Source: Paucimonas sp.
Lineage (GTDB): Bacteria > Pseudomonadota > Gammaproteobacteria > Pseudomonadales > Pseudomonadaceae
Reading direction: 5' to 3'
DNA length: 64,000 bases
Assembly (NCBI GenBank): GCA_031253995.1
Contig: JAIRVG010000049.1
Coordinates: 1 to 64,000, forward strand
Shown here piece after piece: positions 34,949-44,506 of this stretch. The position numbers were made by a program, and so were the translations under genes. The notes beneath the pieces are model-generated. The model searched no databases and was not told where the DNA came from. It saw nothing but the letters and a program-made list of their open reading frames with translations. Each line of letters opens with the position of its first letter. Positions within the stretch are counted from its first letter, which is position 1.

Positions 34949-36004
34949 ATGAATGCTTACAAGATTGCAGCTGTCCCAGGCGACGGAATCGGCATTGAAG
35001 TTATTGCCGCCGGCGTTGAAGTCCTTGAAGCCCTGTCAAGAAAATCCGGGTTCGAGATTTCCTTCAAAGACTTTGACTGGAGTTCGGAGAATTACCTCAA
35101 GAACGGCCATTACATCCCCGAGGGTGGCCTGGAGGAATTGAAAACCTTCGACGCTATCTTCTTCGGTGCCGTGGGCGCCCTGAATGTGCCAGACCATATT
35201 TCCCTGTGGGGCCTGCGCCTACCGATTTGCCAAGGTTTCGACCAGTACGCCAACGTGCGTCCGGCGCGTGTACTGCCCGGCGTGAAAAGCCCCCTGCACA
35301 ACGGTGACCAGATCGATTGGGTCGTGGTGCGTGAGAACTCCGAGGGTGAGTACTCCGGTAATGGTGGTCGCGTGCACCGCGGCTTGCCCGAGGAAGTGGC
35401 CACCGAAGTGTCGGTGTTTACCCGTGCCGGCGTCGAGCGCATCCACCGCTTTGCGTTCCAGTTGGCACAGAGTCGCCCACGCAAGCACCTGACCATGGTG
35501 ACCAAGTCCAACGCTCAGCGTCATGGCATGGTGTTGTGGGACGAGATTTTCTACGAAGTCGCCAAGGACTTCCCGGATGTGAAAATCGACAAGGAACTGG
35601 TCGACGCGGTGACCACGCGCATGGTCCTCAAACCATCCACGCTCGATGTGATCGTCGCCACCAACCTGCACGCCGACATCCTCTCTGACCTGGCCGCCGC
35701 GTTGTCTGGCAGCCTGGGTATCGCACCGACCGCCAACCTCAATCCGTCGCGGCAGTTCCCTTCGATGTTCGAACCGATCCACGGCTCTGCCTTCGACATC
35801 ACCGGCAAAGGCGTGGCCAACCCGATTGCGACCTTCTGGACCGCCGCGATGATGCTCGAACACCTGGGTGAGGCAGCTGCTGCCAAGCAACTGATGTCGG
35901 CCATCGAGGCCGTGACCGAAAGCGGCCTGCACACACCTGACCTGGGCGGCACAGCGACTACTCGCCAGATCACCGATGCGGTAATCGCGCTGATCAATCG
36001 CTGA
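34949..36004 (+). CDS. Tartrate dehydrogenase/decarboxylase family (TtuC-like)
   Basis: A 351-residue member of the isocitrate/isopropylmalate dehydrogenase family. [15 protein letters not shown] is the N-terminal signature, and metal/NAD binding residues are in [26 protein letters not shown] and [30 protein letters not shown] is typical of tartrate dehydrogenase/D-malate dehydrogenase. It oxidises and/or decarboxylates tartrate or D-malate with NAD and divalent metal. The ATG at 34949 follows AGAAGGTG; upstream in-frame codons lack this. It is followed by a dctA paralogue 97 bases on, probably an operon. D-malate is a possible alternative substrate. Confidence 0.87.
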   Translation: MNAYKIAAVPGDGIGIEVIAAGVEVLEALSRKSGFEISFKDFDWSSENYLKNGHYIPEGGLEELKTFDAIFFGAVGALNVPDHISLWGLRLPICQGFDQYANVRPARVLPGVKSPLHNGDQIDWVVVRENSEGEYSGNGGRVHRGLPEEVATEVSVFTRAGVERIHRFAFQLAQSRPRKHLTMVTKSNAQRHGMVLWDEIFYEVAKDFPDVKIDKELVDAVTTRMVLKPSTLDVIVATNLHADILSDLAAALSGSLGIAPTANLNPSRQFPSMFEPIHGSAFDITGKGVANPIATFWTAAMMLEHLGEAAAAKQLMSAIEAVTESGLHTPDLGGTATTRQITDAVIALINR

Positions 36005-36032
36005 TCAGACAGACACGAGATACAGACACAAC

Positions 36033-36066
36033 GCCGGGAGGCGGGTCGTTGACCTGCCTTCTCGGC
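36033..36066. repeat. Hairpin between tartrate dehydrogenase and dctA
   Basis: GCCGGGAGGCGGGTC and GACCTGCCTTCTCGGC pair with small mismatches around a GTT loop. There is no T-run, so it more likely tunes the two-gene transcript (stability or partial termination) than ends it. Confidence 0.45.
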
Positions 36067-36101
36067 ATCGCCTGACAAAAATAAAAAATCAGGGTCCTGT
36101 C

Positions 36102-37436
36102 ATGAAAAGCATTCTGGGTAAGTTGTACATCCAAGTACTGATCGGGGTTGCCGCCGGTGTAACGCTAGGTGTGTTCTGGCCGGACATCGGTACTGATCTG
36201 AAACCGCTTGGCGATGCATTCATCAAGCTGATCAAGATGGTATTCGCACCCATCATCTTTGCCACCGTGGTGCTGGGCATCGCCAGGATGGAAAACATGA
36301 AGGAGCTCGGTCGTGTGGGCGCCCGGGCGCTCATCTACTTCGAGGTCCTTTCTACGTTCGCCCTGATCCTGGGCCTGGTGGTTGTCAACTTCGTCAAGCC
36401 AGGCGTCGGAATGAACGTCGATGCGGCCCACCTCGACGCCTCCAGCATCGCCACCTACACCTCGGCCGCGCAAAACGGCGACGGCATCACCGATTTCTTG
36501 CTGAAAGTCATCCCGGCCAGTATCACCGATGCGTTTGCTCAGAATCAGATTCTGCCGATTCTGTTGTTCTCGACCTTGTTCGGTATTGCCTTGGCGCATC
36601 TGGGGCCGCGTGGCAAACCCATGGTCGATGTATTGGAGTCCTTCTCCCACGGCATGTTCCACATCGTCGGCATGATAATGCGGCTGGCACCGCTGGCAGC
36701 CTTTGGCGCGATGGCGTTCACCATTGGCAAGTACGGCCTGGGTTCGATCGTGTCGCTGGGCAAGTTGGTAGCGACCATGTACGTCACCTGCTTCCTGTTT
36801 GTCGTGATCGTGCTTGGCTTCATCGCACGACTGTCCGGCTTCAGCCTGTGGAAGTTCCTCAAGTACCTGCGCGAGGAGTTGTTCACCGTGCTGGGCACCA
36901 GCTCGTCCGAGTCGGTGGTACCGCAACTGATGAACAAACTTGAAAAAGCAGGCGTATCCAAGCCGGTAGTCGGCCTGGTAATTCCATCCGGGCTGACGTT
37001 CAACCCCGATGGTCAATGCATCTACTACACCATGGCGGCGATCTTCATCGCCCAGGCTACCAACACCCCGCTGACGCTGATGGACCAGCTGATCGTGCTC
37101 GGCGTGCTGCTGCTCACCTCCAAAGGCTCGGCGGGGGTGACCGGCTCCGGCTTCATCACGCTGGCCGCGACCCTGGCGACCATGGACAAGATCCCGGTGG
37201 CCGGCATGGTCCTGCTGCTCGGTATCGACCGCTTCATGTCCGAAGCCCGCGCCATCACCAACACCATCGGCAACGCCGTCGGCACCGTGGCGATCGCCAA
37301 ATGGGTCGGCGCACTCGATAAACAGGAACTGGACCTGGCCCTGAACGGCCAACCAGATGCCACTCGGCAACAATCCACTGTCTCGAATCGGGCCGTGAAA
37401 AAACCGATACCCGGCGTTCTGAGCCCGCACGAATAG
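36102..37436 (+). CDS. dctA: C4-dicarboxylate/tartrate:cation symporter, second DctA copy
   Basis: This 444-residue carrier is nearly the same protein as the one at 22216-23562. Long shared runs include [40 protein letters not shown] and the NTIGNAVGT helix. Differences gather at the N-terminal first ten residues, around residue 110-130 ([17 protein letters not shown]) and in the last 40 residues. It follows the tartrate dehydrogenase gene, so it probably feeds that enzyme. Two copies beside two different tartrate enzymes suggest duplication with specialisation for tartrate isomers. Confidence 0.87.
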   Translation: MKSILGKLYIQVLIGVAAGVTLGVFWPDIGTDLKPLGDAFIKLIKMVFAPIIFATVVLGIARMENMKELGRVGARALIYFEVLSTFALILGLVVVNFVKPGVGMNVDAAHLDASSIATYTSAAQNGDGITDFLLKVIPASITDAFAQNQILPILLFSTLFGIALAHLGPRGKPMVDVLESFSHGMFHIVGMIMRLAPLAAFGAMAFTIGKYGLGSIVSLGKLVATMYVTCFLFVVIVLGFIARLSGFSLWKFLKYLREELFTVLGTSSSESVVPQLMNKLEKAGVSKPVVGLVIPSGLTFNPDGQCIYYTMAAIFIAQATNTPLTLMDQLIVLGVLLLTSKGSAGVTGSGFITLAATLATMDKIPVAGMVLLLGIDRFMSEARAITNTIGNAVGTVAIAKWVGALDKQELDLALNGQPDATRQQSTVSNRAVKKPIPGVLSPHE

Positions 37437-37522
37437 CAAGTGATGCGGACGCCCGACCCAGCGCGTCCTCTGCCATCACCGGGTAGTAGTCAGGCCCGGC
37501 CTTCGCTGGACCTGACTCACGA

Positions 37523-38527
37523 TTACTTGTCCTCGCAAGTTGGAGACGCTCGCCTGCGAAGGTATGTAAAGGCCGACCTCAGGACCAGCTCCGGAGACTG
37601 CGGACTGAACCCCAGCTCGCGCCTGGCCTTGGCGATCTGGTACTCCTGGCGCACGCCGTGGAAAAGACGCACCTGGCTGCGCAACAGCCGGGCCGGCCTC
37701 CCGGTCAGCCTCGCCATGCCTTCCTGGGCCCAGGCAAGCGCCATCAGCAGCCACCGCGGTGCCCGCGGCGGCTGGCTATAGCCGCTGGACACGGCATTGA
37801 TCGCCTTGACGATCTCGGCGAAGGACGAGGAATGCTCGTTTGCAAGGATGTAGCGCTGCCCTGCCCGGCCCTTTTCCGCCGCGAGAATCATGCCCTGGGC
37901 GACATCCCGCACATCGACGAAATTGAAATGAAAATCCGGGTCCAGCGGCACCTGCCGCCGCCTGACGGACTCCAGAAACCCCATGGTGTCGGTCAGTCGA
38001 GTGGCATTGGGTCCCACCATCGCCGCCGGCAACACCGACACCATCCAGAGATCCAGCGCCCGGGCAACCTCCCAGGCGACCTGCTCGGCCAGAATCTTCG
38101 AACGGTAATACGGATTATCGGCCTCCTGGTTCCAGGACGTCTCGTCCAGCGCGCTGCCATCGTGGCCTATGGCAGCAACCGAACTGACGTAGACCACCTT
38201 CCCGACCCCCGCTTTCGCGGCGGCATTCAACACACTACGGGTCCCCTCCACATTGGCCTGGACGATCTCGGTCTCTGGATCGCGGGACCAGTGCCTGAAC
38301 ACCGCCGCAACCTGGAACAGCACATCGACACCAGTCATTGCCTCGATCAGGGCCGGCTCGTCCCTCAGCTCGGCGTAGACCAGCTCACAGTCGAGCCCGG
38401 CGAACGGCGCGACATTGCTCACGTCGCGCACACCCGCGCGTACCCGATACCCCTGGTCGAGCAGTGCCCGCACCAGGGTATTGCCCAGATGCCCGTTTGC
38501 GCCTGTTACCAGACAGAGCTTGCTCAT
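37523..38527 (-). CDS. NAD(P)-dependent short-chain reductase/epimerase (dihydroflavonol-reductase-like)
   Basis: The 334-residue protein is an extended short-chain dehydrogenase: nucleotide motif TGANGHLGNTLVRALLDQG at about 8-26, active-site YYRSK (Tyr-x3-Lys) in NPYYRSKILAEQVAW, and VVYVSSVAAIG before it. The ATG at 38527 follows GAGGGA. It is the last gene after the FAD monooxygenase and Rieske genes (55-base gap) and might reduce a carbonyl intermediate. The family is broad and the substrate cannot be read from sequence. Confidence 0.83.
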   Translation of the reverse strand: MSKLCLVTGANGHLGNTLVRALLDQGYRVRAGVRDVSNVAPFAGLDCELVYAELRDEPALIEAMTGVDVLFQVAAVFRHWSRDPETEIVQANVEGTRSVLNAAAKAGVGKVVYVSSVAAIGHDGSALDETSWNQEADNPYYRSKILAEQVAWEVARALDLWMVSVLPAAMVGPNATRLTDTMGFLESVRRRQVPLDPDFHFNFVDVRDVAQGMILAAEKGRAGQRYILANEHSSSFAEIVKAINAVSSGYSQPPRAPRWLLMALAWAQEGMARLTGRPARLLRSQVRLFHGVRQEYQIAKARRELGFSPQSPELVLRSAFTYLRRRASPTCEDK

Positions 38528-38582
38528 GCGACGTCCCTCGCGATCGGTTCCTTTCATCCGTCGCCAGCATGGCGTCTGCCCC

Positions 38583-38942
38583 TTAGGGGAGAGTCAAGCG
38601 CTGTCCACCACAGAGCCAAAGCCCCTGGTCCTCATCGACCCTCACCACCAACCCGCACAAGGACTGCCCCACACACGGCCCGGCAAGGCAGGCCCCACTG
38701 CCAGGATCGAACAACGCCCCATGGGCAAAGCACACGATATGCCGCCCATCCCCCGACATGAACCGATCCTTGCGGTACTGCATGGACACGGGCACATGGG
38801 GGCAGCGATTCAGCCACACCCTCACCTGCCCCTGCCATTTGAGGGCCAGTACCGTATCCCGCCCCTCCCCCCACGGATCGAAGCCCCGGGCCTGCCCTTC
38901 CGCAAGCAAGCCCTGATGACAGAGAAAAGCCTCGTCGCGCAC
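38583..38942 (-). CDS. Rieske [2Fe-2S] ferredoxin-like protein
   Basis: A 119-residue single-domain Rieske protein. Ligands are Cys47/His49 in NRCPHV and Cys71/His74 in VCFAHG, the usual CxH...CxxH pattern, followed by FDPGSGACLAGPC. The GTG start at 38942 lies one base after the monooxygenase stop region, so translation is coupled. It may donate electrons to an oxygenase; a FAD monooxygenase usually needs none, so the true partner may be encoded elsewhere, or the protein may serve as a redox sensor. Confidence 0.85.
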   Translation of the reverse strand: MRDEAFLCHQGLLAEGQARGFDPWGEGRDTVLALKWQGQVRVWLNRCPHVPVSMQYRKDRFMSGDGRHIVCFAHGALFDPGSGACLAGPCVGQSLCGLVVRVDEDQGLWLCGGQRLTLP

Positions 38943-38943
38943 T

Positions 38944-40068
38944 TCAGATCGGCTCGGCCGTACGCGCCAGCATGGCCTTGGTCAGGCCGATGCGATCGAA
39001 GCTGGCATCCCTCGCCATCTCCCGCTCTCCCGCCAGGATCGAGTTCTCGGCAATGTACTTGCAGCGATCGAAACGCCGCATCATGAAGCCCTGCAGGCGC
39101 GCCCGCAGGTCACCTTCGCCGAACAGCTCCTCGGCCAGGACCAGGGCGTCCTCGATGGCCATCCCGGCGCCCTGCCCCAGATGCGGCGTGGTGGCATGGG
39201 CGGCATCGCCGATCAGCACCACCCGGCCCTTGAACCACGGGTCATCGACGAACAGCACCTCCATCGGCTTGTAGACCACCTGGCTGTCGTCGGTGATCTG
39301 CTCGCGCAACTCGCCCACCAGCCCGCCGATGCCCTCCAGCCGCGCGCGCATGGTGGCGGCCAGCTGGTGCGGCTCGTACCAGGGATTCCCGGGCTCGTGG
39401 GAGGTGGAGAACATGTACATCAGGTTGTCCGCCAGCGGCACCAGCCCGGCGTTGCCGGCAGCGCCGGTGTAGCTGGCCAGGTGGTCGATGGACGGATGAC
39501 GCGGGAAGTTGTAGCGCCACACTGCCTGGCCAGTGAAGCGCGGGGCGTAGGCATCGCCGTAGAGCATGCCGCGGACTTTCGAGTAGACGCCGTCGGCACC
39601 GATCATCAGGTCGTAGCGGCCACTGCTGCCATCGGTGAAGCTGATATTCAGGTCGAGGTCGAACTCGCGGTACGACTCCACCGTCACCCCCAGGCGAACC
39701 CGGGTGCCCAGCTCGATGGCGGTGTCGCTCAGCACCTGGTGCAGGGCCAGCCGGGAAATGCCGACGTTGGCCGGGTACTGCGGGCCCGCCAGGCGCTGGC
39801 CGGGAATCCGCGCCAGGGCGTGGCCCTGCAGGTCGTAGATGCCGACGTCCTCGAACGGATAGGCAGCATCGAGGTAGCGGTCGAGCACGCCGAGGCGGGA
39901 CATTTCCCGCACCACGTTGCTCTGCTGGATGATGCCGACGCCGTACACCGTCCATTCGGACTTGATTTCCACCAGGTCGACCTCGACGCCTTTGCGGCGC
40001 AGCGCAATCGCCGCGCAAAGCCCGCCGATGCCACCGCCCACGATCAGTACCTTGTTGATATCGCCCAT
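38944..40068 (-). CDS. FAD-dependent aromatic-ring-type monooxygenase
   Basis: A 374-residue class A flavoprotein hydroxylase. The FAD Rossmann motif is VGGGIGGLCAAIALRRKG (Gly11-Gly16), the DG motif is DLMIGADGVYSKVR, and the second FAD motif is GRVVLIGDAAHATTPHLGQG. It resembles 3-hydroxybenzoate 6-hydroxylase and salicylate-hydroxylase-like enzymes, which hydroxylate an aromatic ring using NAD(P)H and oxygen. It is the first gene of a three-gene operon divergent from a LysR regulator. The substrate is unknown. Confidence 0.87.
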   Translation of the reverse strand: MGDINKVLIVGGGIGGLCAAIALRRKGVEVDLVEIKSEWTVYGVGIIQQSNVVREMSRLGVLDRYLDAAYPFEDVGIYDLQGHALARIPGQRLAGPQYPANVGISRLALHQVLSDTAIELGTRVRLGVTVESYREFDLDLNISFTDGSSGRYDLMIGADGVYSKVRGMLYGDAYAPRFTGQAVWRYNFPRHPSIDHLASYTGAAGNAGLVPLADNLMYMFSTSHEPGNPWYEPHQLAATMRARLEGIGGLVGELREQITDDSQVVYKPMEVLFVDDPWFKGRVVLIGDAAHATTPHLGQGAGMAIEDALVLAEELFGEGDLRARLQGFMMRRFDRCKYIAENSILAGEREMARDASFDRIGLTKAMLARTAEPI

Positions 40069-40155
40069 GCGTGAATCCCTTGTTCTTGTTGTCTGGACCG
40101 GCCACAGACGGCCGTCGCCGAAGCACAGGCTAGGAACACGCGGGCAATTTGACTA

Positions 40156-40170
40156 ATCGTGACTGGGGAT
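40156..40170. promoter_or_regulatory. Candidate LysR site in the monooxygenase/LysR promoter
   Basis: ATCGTGACTGGGGAT, 87 bases before the monooxygenase and 41 before the LysR gene. It is the same type of 15-base sequence as the two sites at 43180 and 43232 (ATCGTG at the left, GAT at the right). Confidence 0.5.
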
Positions 40171-40211
40171 GCAGGGTATCGCGAAAATAAATACAACAAG
40201 AGAAGCCTGCC

Positions 40212-41135
40212 ATGCGTTTCAAGCACCTGGACCTGAACCTCCTGGTGGCGCTGGATGTGTTGCTCGAAGAGCAGAACATCACCCGTGCCGCCGAGCGCCT
40301 GCACATGACCCAGTCGGCCACCAGCGGCGTGCTGGGACGCCTGCGCGCCTACTTCGAGGACGACCTGCTGGTCCAGGTCGGGCGCAAGATGATGCTCACG
40401 CCCCTGGCCCGCGACCTGGAGATCCCGGTGCGCGAGGTGCTGCTGAAGATCCAGACCTCGATCACCGCCAAGCCGGTGCATGACATCGCCGAAAGCAAGC
40501 GGCACTTTCGCGTCATGGCCTCCGACTACCTGATCAGCGTGCTGTTCGCCGAAGTGATCCGCGAGATCAACCAGCAGGCGCCCCACGTCACCTTCGAACT
40601 GCTCAGCCCCAGCGAAACCGCCCGGGAAATGCTGGTGCGTGGCGAGATCGACCTGATGATCGCCCCCGAGCACTACATCCTCAAGGAACACCCTTCGCAG
40701 TTGCTGTTCGAGGAACAGCACGTCTGCGTGGTGTGCCAGGACAACCAGGCGGTGGGCGAGCGGCTGACCCTGGAGCAGTACCTGGAACTGGGCCATGTCT
40801 CGGTGGCCTTCGGGCGCAACCGCACCCCGGGGATCGAGGAGTGGTTCATGTCCGAATACGGCTGCAAGCGCCGCCTGGAAGTGATCACCCACGACTTCAA
40901 TACCCTGCCGCAACTGGTGATCGGCACCGAGCGCGTGGCCACCGTGCACAGCCGCCTGGCGCGCCTCTATGCGCGCAACCTGCCGCTGCGCATCGTGCCG
41001 CCACCGGTCACCCTGCCGGCCATGCTCGAATACATGAGCTGGCACCGCAGCCTCGACCGCGACCCGATGCTGACCTGGCTGCGGGAGAAACTGGTGGAGA
41101 TGGCCAACCGTCCGGCCGGTGCACAGGCCGCCTAG
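40212..41135 (+). CDS. LysR-family regulator of the aromatic-type cluster (NahR/NodD-like)
   Basis: This 307-residue LysR protein begins [20 protein letters not shown], with helix-turn-helix [24 protein letters not shown], the style of NahR, NodD and LinR regulators that respond to aromatic compounds. The effector domain follows ([21 protein letters not shown]). It is divergent from the monooxygenase operon and lies beside the chemoreceptor and hydrolase-dioxygenase genes, so it probably controls the whole cluster. Its stop codon shares the palindrome CTAG with the convergent chemoreceptor stop. Confidence 0.88.
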   Translation: MRFKHLDLNLLVALDVLLEEQNITRAAERLHMTQSATSGVLGRLRAYFEDDLLVQVGRKMMLTPLARDLEIPVREVLLKIQTSITAKPVHDIAESKRHFRVMASDYLISVLFAEVIREINQQAPHVTFELLSPSETAREMLVRGEIDLMIAPEHYILKEHPSQLLFEEQHVCVVCQDNQAVGERLTLEQYLELGHVSVAFGRNRTPGIEEWFMSEYGCKRRLEVITHDFNTLPQLVIGTERVATVHSRLARLYARNLPLRIVPPPVTLPAMLEYMSWHRSLDRDPMLTWLREKLVEMANRPAGAQAA

Positions 41136-43108
41136 GCGCCCCGGCGAAAACCCTCCAGCGCCCGCCCCAGGCTGGCGCTGAGGCCCTGCAGGCTGCCGCA
41201 GGCCGCTTCGAGCCGGGCGCAATCCTCGGCGTTCTGCTCCACTACGCGCTCCACCCCGCCCGCCGCGCCGTCGACGCGAGCGCTCAGTTCATGTTGCGTG
41301 CGCGCGGCCTCGGCGATATCCCGGGCAGCGTTCTCGACCTCGACGATACTGGCGGTGATCGCCGTCAGCACCTCGCTGGCGCGGGCGGTCAGTTCCACGC
41401 CCACGGCGGTGAGGCGCTGGCTGTCATCCAGGCTGCCGGCGGCCTCGCGGGTGACGTCGCCAAGCCGCTGGATCATCCCGTCGATCTCCCCGGTGGAAAC
41501 CCGGGTGCGGCTGGCCAGGCCGCGGACTTCATCGGCGACCACCGCGAAGCCGCGCCCGTGGCTTCCCGCCCGCGCGGCTTCGATGGCGGCGTTGAGGGCG
41601 AGCAGGTTGGTCTGCTCGGCCACCGCGCTGATCACATCCAGCACCCCGCTGATGGCCTCGCTCTCCTCCCGCAGCACCTGCATGGCGCAGGTACCGGCGG
41701 TCATCTCCCGGGACAGCGCCTGCAGGCTCTGGCTGGCCTCGCGCACCAGGCGATCGCCTTCGTGGATCAGGGCACTGGCCTGGCCGAGGCTGGCCTGGCT
41801 GCCATCGACCCGCTGGTTCACCTGCACCGTGGAGTCGGTCATGCGCTGCATCGCCTGGACCACCTCGCGGGTCTGCCGACGCTGCGACTGCACGCCCTGC
41901 CCCGTGCGCTCGACCATGGCCGCCAGGGTCCCGGCCGCCGCATCGAGCTGGTCGGCATCGGCACCCAGGCGCCCGACCAACTCGCGCAGCACCTGCAGCA
42001 AGGTGCCGATGGCATCGTTCAACTGACCCAGTTCGTCGCCCCGTGACGATTGCGCCGGACTCCCCTGCAGGTCGCCCCGGGCGGCTCGCTGGGCAAGCCC
42101 GAGCATCTGGCGCAAGGGCACGACCACGGAACGGCGGATCAGCAGGCAGGCACTGACGCTGGACAGCAGCGCCAGCACCAGCATCGCGGCCAGTTGCAGG
42201 TCCAGGCGCTGGCGCTGCGCGTCCCAGGCCCGCGCAGCCTGGGCGCGCTCATCGGCCAGGGCCTCCAGGGTGCGTTGTGCGGAACGGTTCATCCCGGCCT
42301 GCTGGAGCACCGCCTGCTCGCCACTGGCGGTGTAGCGCAGGAAGGCCTGGCGGTATTCCTCCAGGGCCGCCGTGGCCTCGTCCAGAGCGTGGCGCCGCTC
42401 GCCCTCCAGGCGCGCGGCGAGGTTGCCCAGGGCGCTGGCCAGTTCGCTGATGCGGTTGACCCAGTCGTCACGGTAGCGCTGTTGCGGATCGAGGGTGAAA
42501 TACAGCTCGCTGTCACGCAGGTTGGCCAGGCGCTCGCGTAGCAGCGCCGCGTCCTCCAGCAGTTGCATGGCCGCCGGGGCCGGTGCTCGCTGCTGGTCGA
42601 GGCTGGCATTGATGTCATCGAGCTGATCGATGAACACCCCGGCGAAACGCTGCCCAGCCTCCTCGGCCAGCGCCTGCATGCGCAAGCGCGCCGCCTGGGC
42701 CTCGCGCCGCGCCGCGGCATAGGCCTGGAAGCCCCGCAGATACTCGGCGCTGCGTTCCCCCAGCAGGCGCTCGAAGGCGGCATCGGCATGGGCCGCGCCG
42801 GCATCCTGCTGCAAGCGCTGCAAGGCGTTCTCCACCTGCACCGCGGCGGCCGGCGCAGCGTCTACGGCGAAGGCCTGCTCCGCCTGGCGGGCCTCGCCCA
42901 GTTGCTGCTGCAAGCGCTCCAGGGCAGCGAGCCGGGCACTGCTGGCCTGATTGACCTGCAGCGCATACCAGGCGGCCAGCGCCATGCCCAGGGTGCAGGC
43001 CAGGACCAGGCCGAAGCCGAGGGTCAACTTGCCGCCCACGCCGAGCCGGCCCAGGGCGGCACGCAGCGAGGGGGACGGAAGGGTTTCGAAGACGGTGGTG
43101 ACGGACAA
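41132..43108 (-). CDS. Methyl-accepting chemotaxis protein
   Basis: A 658-residue receptor: membrane span 1 near residues 27-50 ([23 protein letters not shown]), a large helical periplasmic domain of about 240 residues, span 2 near 295-315 ([19 protein letters not shown]), HAMP ([24 protein letters not shown]), and the signalling hairpin [19 protein letters not shown] with [16 protein letters not shown] chose the TTG at 43108 because AAGGAGG lies 5 bases before it. No C-terminal pentapeptide for methylation enzymes is present (ends FRRGA). It may steer cells to the compound degraded by the cluster. Confidence 0.88.
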   Translation of the reverse strand: MSVTTVFETLPSPSLRAALGRLGVGGKLTLGFGLVLACTLGMALAAWYALQVNQASSARLAALERLQQQLGEARQAEQAFAVDAAPAAAVQVENALQRLQQDAGAAHADAAFERLLGERSAEYLRGFQAYAAARREAQAARLRMQALAEEAGQRFAGVFIDQLDDINASLDQQRAPAPAAMQLLEDAALLRERLANLRDSELYFTLDPQQRYRDDWVNRISELASALGNLAARLEGERRHALDEATAALEEYRQAFLRYTASGEQAVLQQAGMNRSAQRTLEALADERAQAARAWDAQRQRLDLQLAAMLVLALLSSVSACLLIRRSVVVPLRQMLGLAQRAARGDLQGSPAQSSRGDELGQLNDAIGTLLQVLRELVGRLGADADQLDAAAGTLAAMVERTGQGVQSQRRQTREVVQAMQRMTDSTVQVNQRVDGSQASLGQASALIHEGDRLVREASQSLQALSREMTAGTCAMQVLREESEAISGVLDVISAVAEQTNLLALNAAIEAARAGSHGRGFAVVADEVRGLASRTRVSTGEIDGMIQRLGDVTREAAGSLDDSQRLTAVGVELTARASEVLTAITASIVEVENAARDIAEAARTQHELSARVDGAAGGVERVVEQNAEDCARLEAACGSLQGLSASLGRALEGFRRGA

Positions 43109-43179
43109 GGCATCCTCCTTGGGAACCGGCGCGGCATGCGCGACCGCGTACCCTAGCCCTGCCCTCCCCGCGCCAACCA

Positions 43180-43194
43180 ATCGTGTCTGGCGAT
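43180..43194. promoter_or_regulatory. Candidate LysR site 1, chemoreceptor/hydrolase promoter
   Basis: ATCGTGTCTGGCGAT, arms ATCG/CGAT separated by 7 bases. It differs from the site at 40156 at only two positions. Confidence 0.5.
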
Positions 43195-43231
43195 GCGACC
43201 TATCGACGCCGGCCATGCCCGCCCGCCAACC

Positions 43232-43246
43232 ATCGTGGCGAACGAT
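43232..43246. promoter_or_regulatory. Candidate LysR site 2, chemoreceptor/hydrolase promoter
   Basis: ATCGT-GGCGA-ACGAT, a perfect 5-base inverted repeat 84 bases before the hydrolase start, with its centre 52 bases (about five helical turns) from site 1. Confidence 0.5.
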
Positions 43247-43329
43247 AGCTGGCATCCGAACAAGCGATTTGTCCACTTGCCGACCCCATGCGAGCTTGCC
43301 AGCACCTGTAAAACAACAAGGAAAACCCT

Positions 43330-44487
43330 ATGTTCCGCTACTTCCCGACCAACTACGTTTGGAACCTGTCGGTGAACCTGGCCATTGAAATGGGCGCGCG
43401 CATCGGCGAAATCGTCGAGATGTGCGAGCCGCTGCAGGACGCCGCCCGGCAACCCGACGCCGAAGGCACCCAGGCCTTCCGCCAGACCTGGTCGACCATG
43501 GCCGACAAGCTCTGCGACATGGCCCGCGAGGACGAAGCCCTGGGCCGGATGCTCTCCGCCGGGGAAAAATACAACCGTGCCGCCACCTACTACCTGACCT
43601 GCGAACGCCTCCAGGCCCACGGTGCCCCCGGCCGCATGGCCCTGTACCAGCGCTTCCTGGAGACCTTCGCCCGTGGCGTGGCGCTGTCCGGCGAAAACTG
43701 CGAGCGAGTCGAGATCCCCTATGAAGGCAAGGTGATCTCCGGCCTCTACGTGCGCGCCGAGGGTGTCAGCGGCCCCGCGCCGATCCTGGTCCAGCTCAAC
43801 GGCCTGGACTCCACCAAGGAAATGAAATACCGCGTCGGCCTGCCCGCGTGGCTGGCCAAGCGCGGCATCGCCTCGCTGCTGATCGACCAGCCGGGCACCG
43901 GCGAAGCGCTGCGCCTGCACGACCTCAAGGCGCGCTACGACGCCGAGCACTGGGCCAGCCGCGTGGTGGACTGGCTGGAAGACCGCCAGGACATCGACGT
44001 CAAGCGCATCGGCTGCGAAGGCGTGTCCCTGGGCGGCTACTACTGCCCCCGCGCCGTGGCCTTCGAACCGCGCTTTGCCTGTGGCGTGGTGTGGGGCGCC
44101 AACCATGACTGGCGCGACGTGCAGAAACGCCGGCTGGAGCGCGAAGGCAGCTTCCCGGTGCCGCACTACTGGGAACACGTGCGCTGGGTCTGGGGCGGCA
44201 AGGACATCGAGGAATTCATGGCCATCGCCGAGAACGTCCACCTCGACGGCGTGGTGGAGAAGATCCGCGTGCCCTTCCTGGTGACCCATGGCGAGCAGGA
44301 CTCGCAGATCCCGCTGAAGTGGGCCCACCGCACCTACGAGCAACTGGTCAACAGCCCGAAACGCGAACTGAAGATCTTCACCTCCCGCGAAGGCGGCGTG
44401 CAGCACTCCAGCTTCGACAACTCCATCAATGCCGGCCAGTTCATCGCCGACTGGGTCGCCGAAACCCTCGGCGGCCGGACCGCCTGA
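43330..44487 (+). CDS. Alpha/beta hydrolase, pseudooxynicotine-hydrolase/FrsA-like
   Basis: The 385-residue enzyme has a helical N-terminal cap region (about 1-125) and an alpha/beta hydrolase core: nucleophile Ser233 in GVSLGGYYC, acid Asp324 in HGEQDSQIP, and His359 in VQHSSF. The cap-plus-core plan matches 2,6-dihydroxypseudooxynicotine hydrolase and related C-C bond hydrolases. AAGGAAAACCCT precedes the ATG. The dioxygenase gene follows after 19 bases. It likely cleaves an acyl side chain or a ring-cleavage product of the same pathway; its exact bond is unknown. Confidence 0.83.
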   Translation: MFRYFPTNYVWNLSVNLAIEMGARIGEIVEMCEPLQDAARQPDAEGTQAFRQTWSTMADKLCDMAREDEALGRMLSAGEKYNRAATYYLTCERLQAHGAPGRMALYQRFLETFARGVALSGENCERVEIPYEGKVISGLYVRAEGVSGPAPILVQLNGLDSTKEMKYRVGLPAWLAKRGIASLLIDQPGTGEALRLHDLKARYDAEHWASRVVDWLEDRQDIDVKRIGCEGVSLGGYYCPRAVAFEPRFACGVVWGANHDWRDVQKRRLEREGSFPVPHYWEHVRWVWGGKDIEEFMAIAENVHLDGVVEKIRVPFLVTHGEQDSQIPLKWAHRTYEQLVNSPKRELKIFTSREGGVQHSSFDNSINAGQFIADWVAETLGGRTA

Positions 44488-44506
44488 AGTGCAGGAAGAC
44501 AAGACC

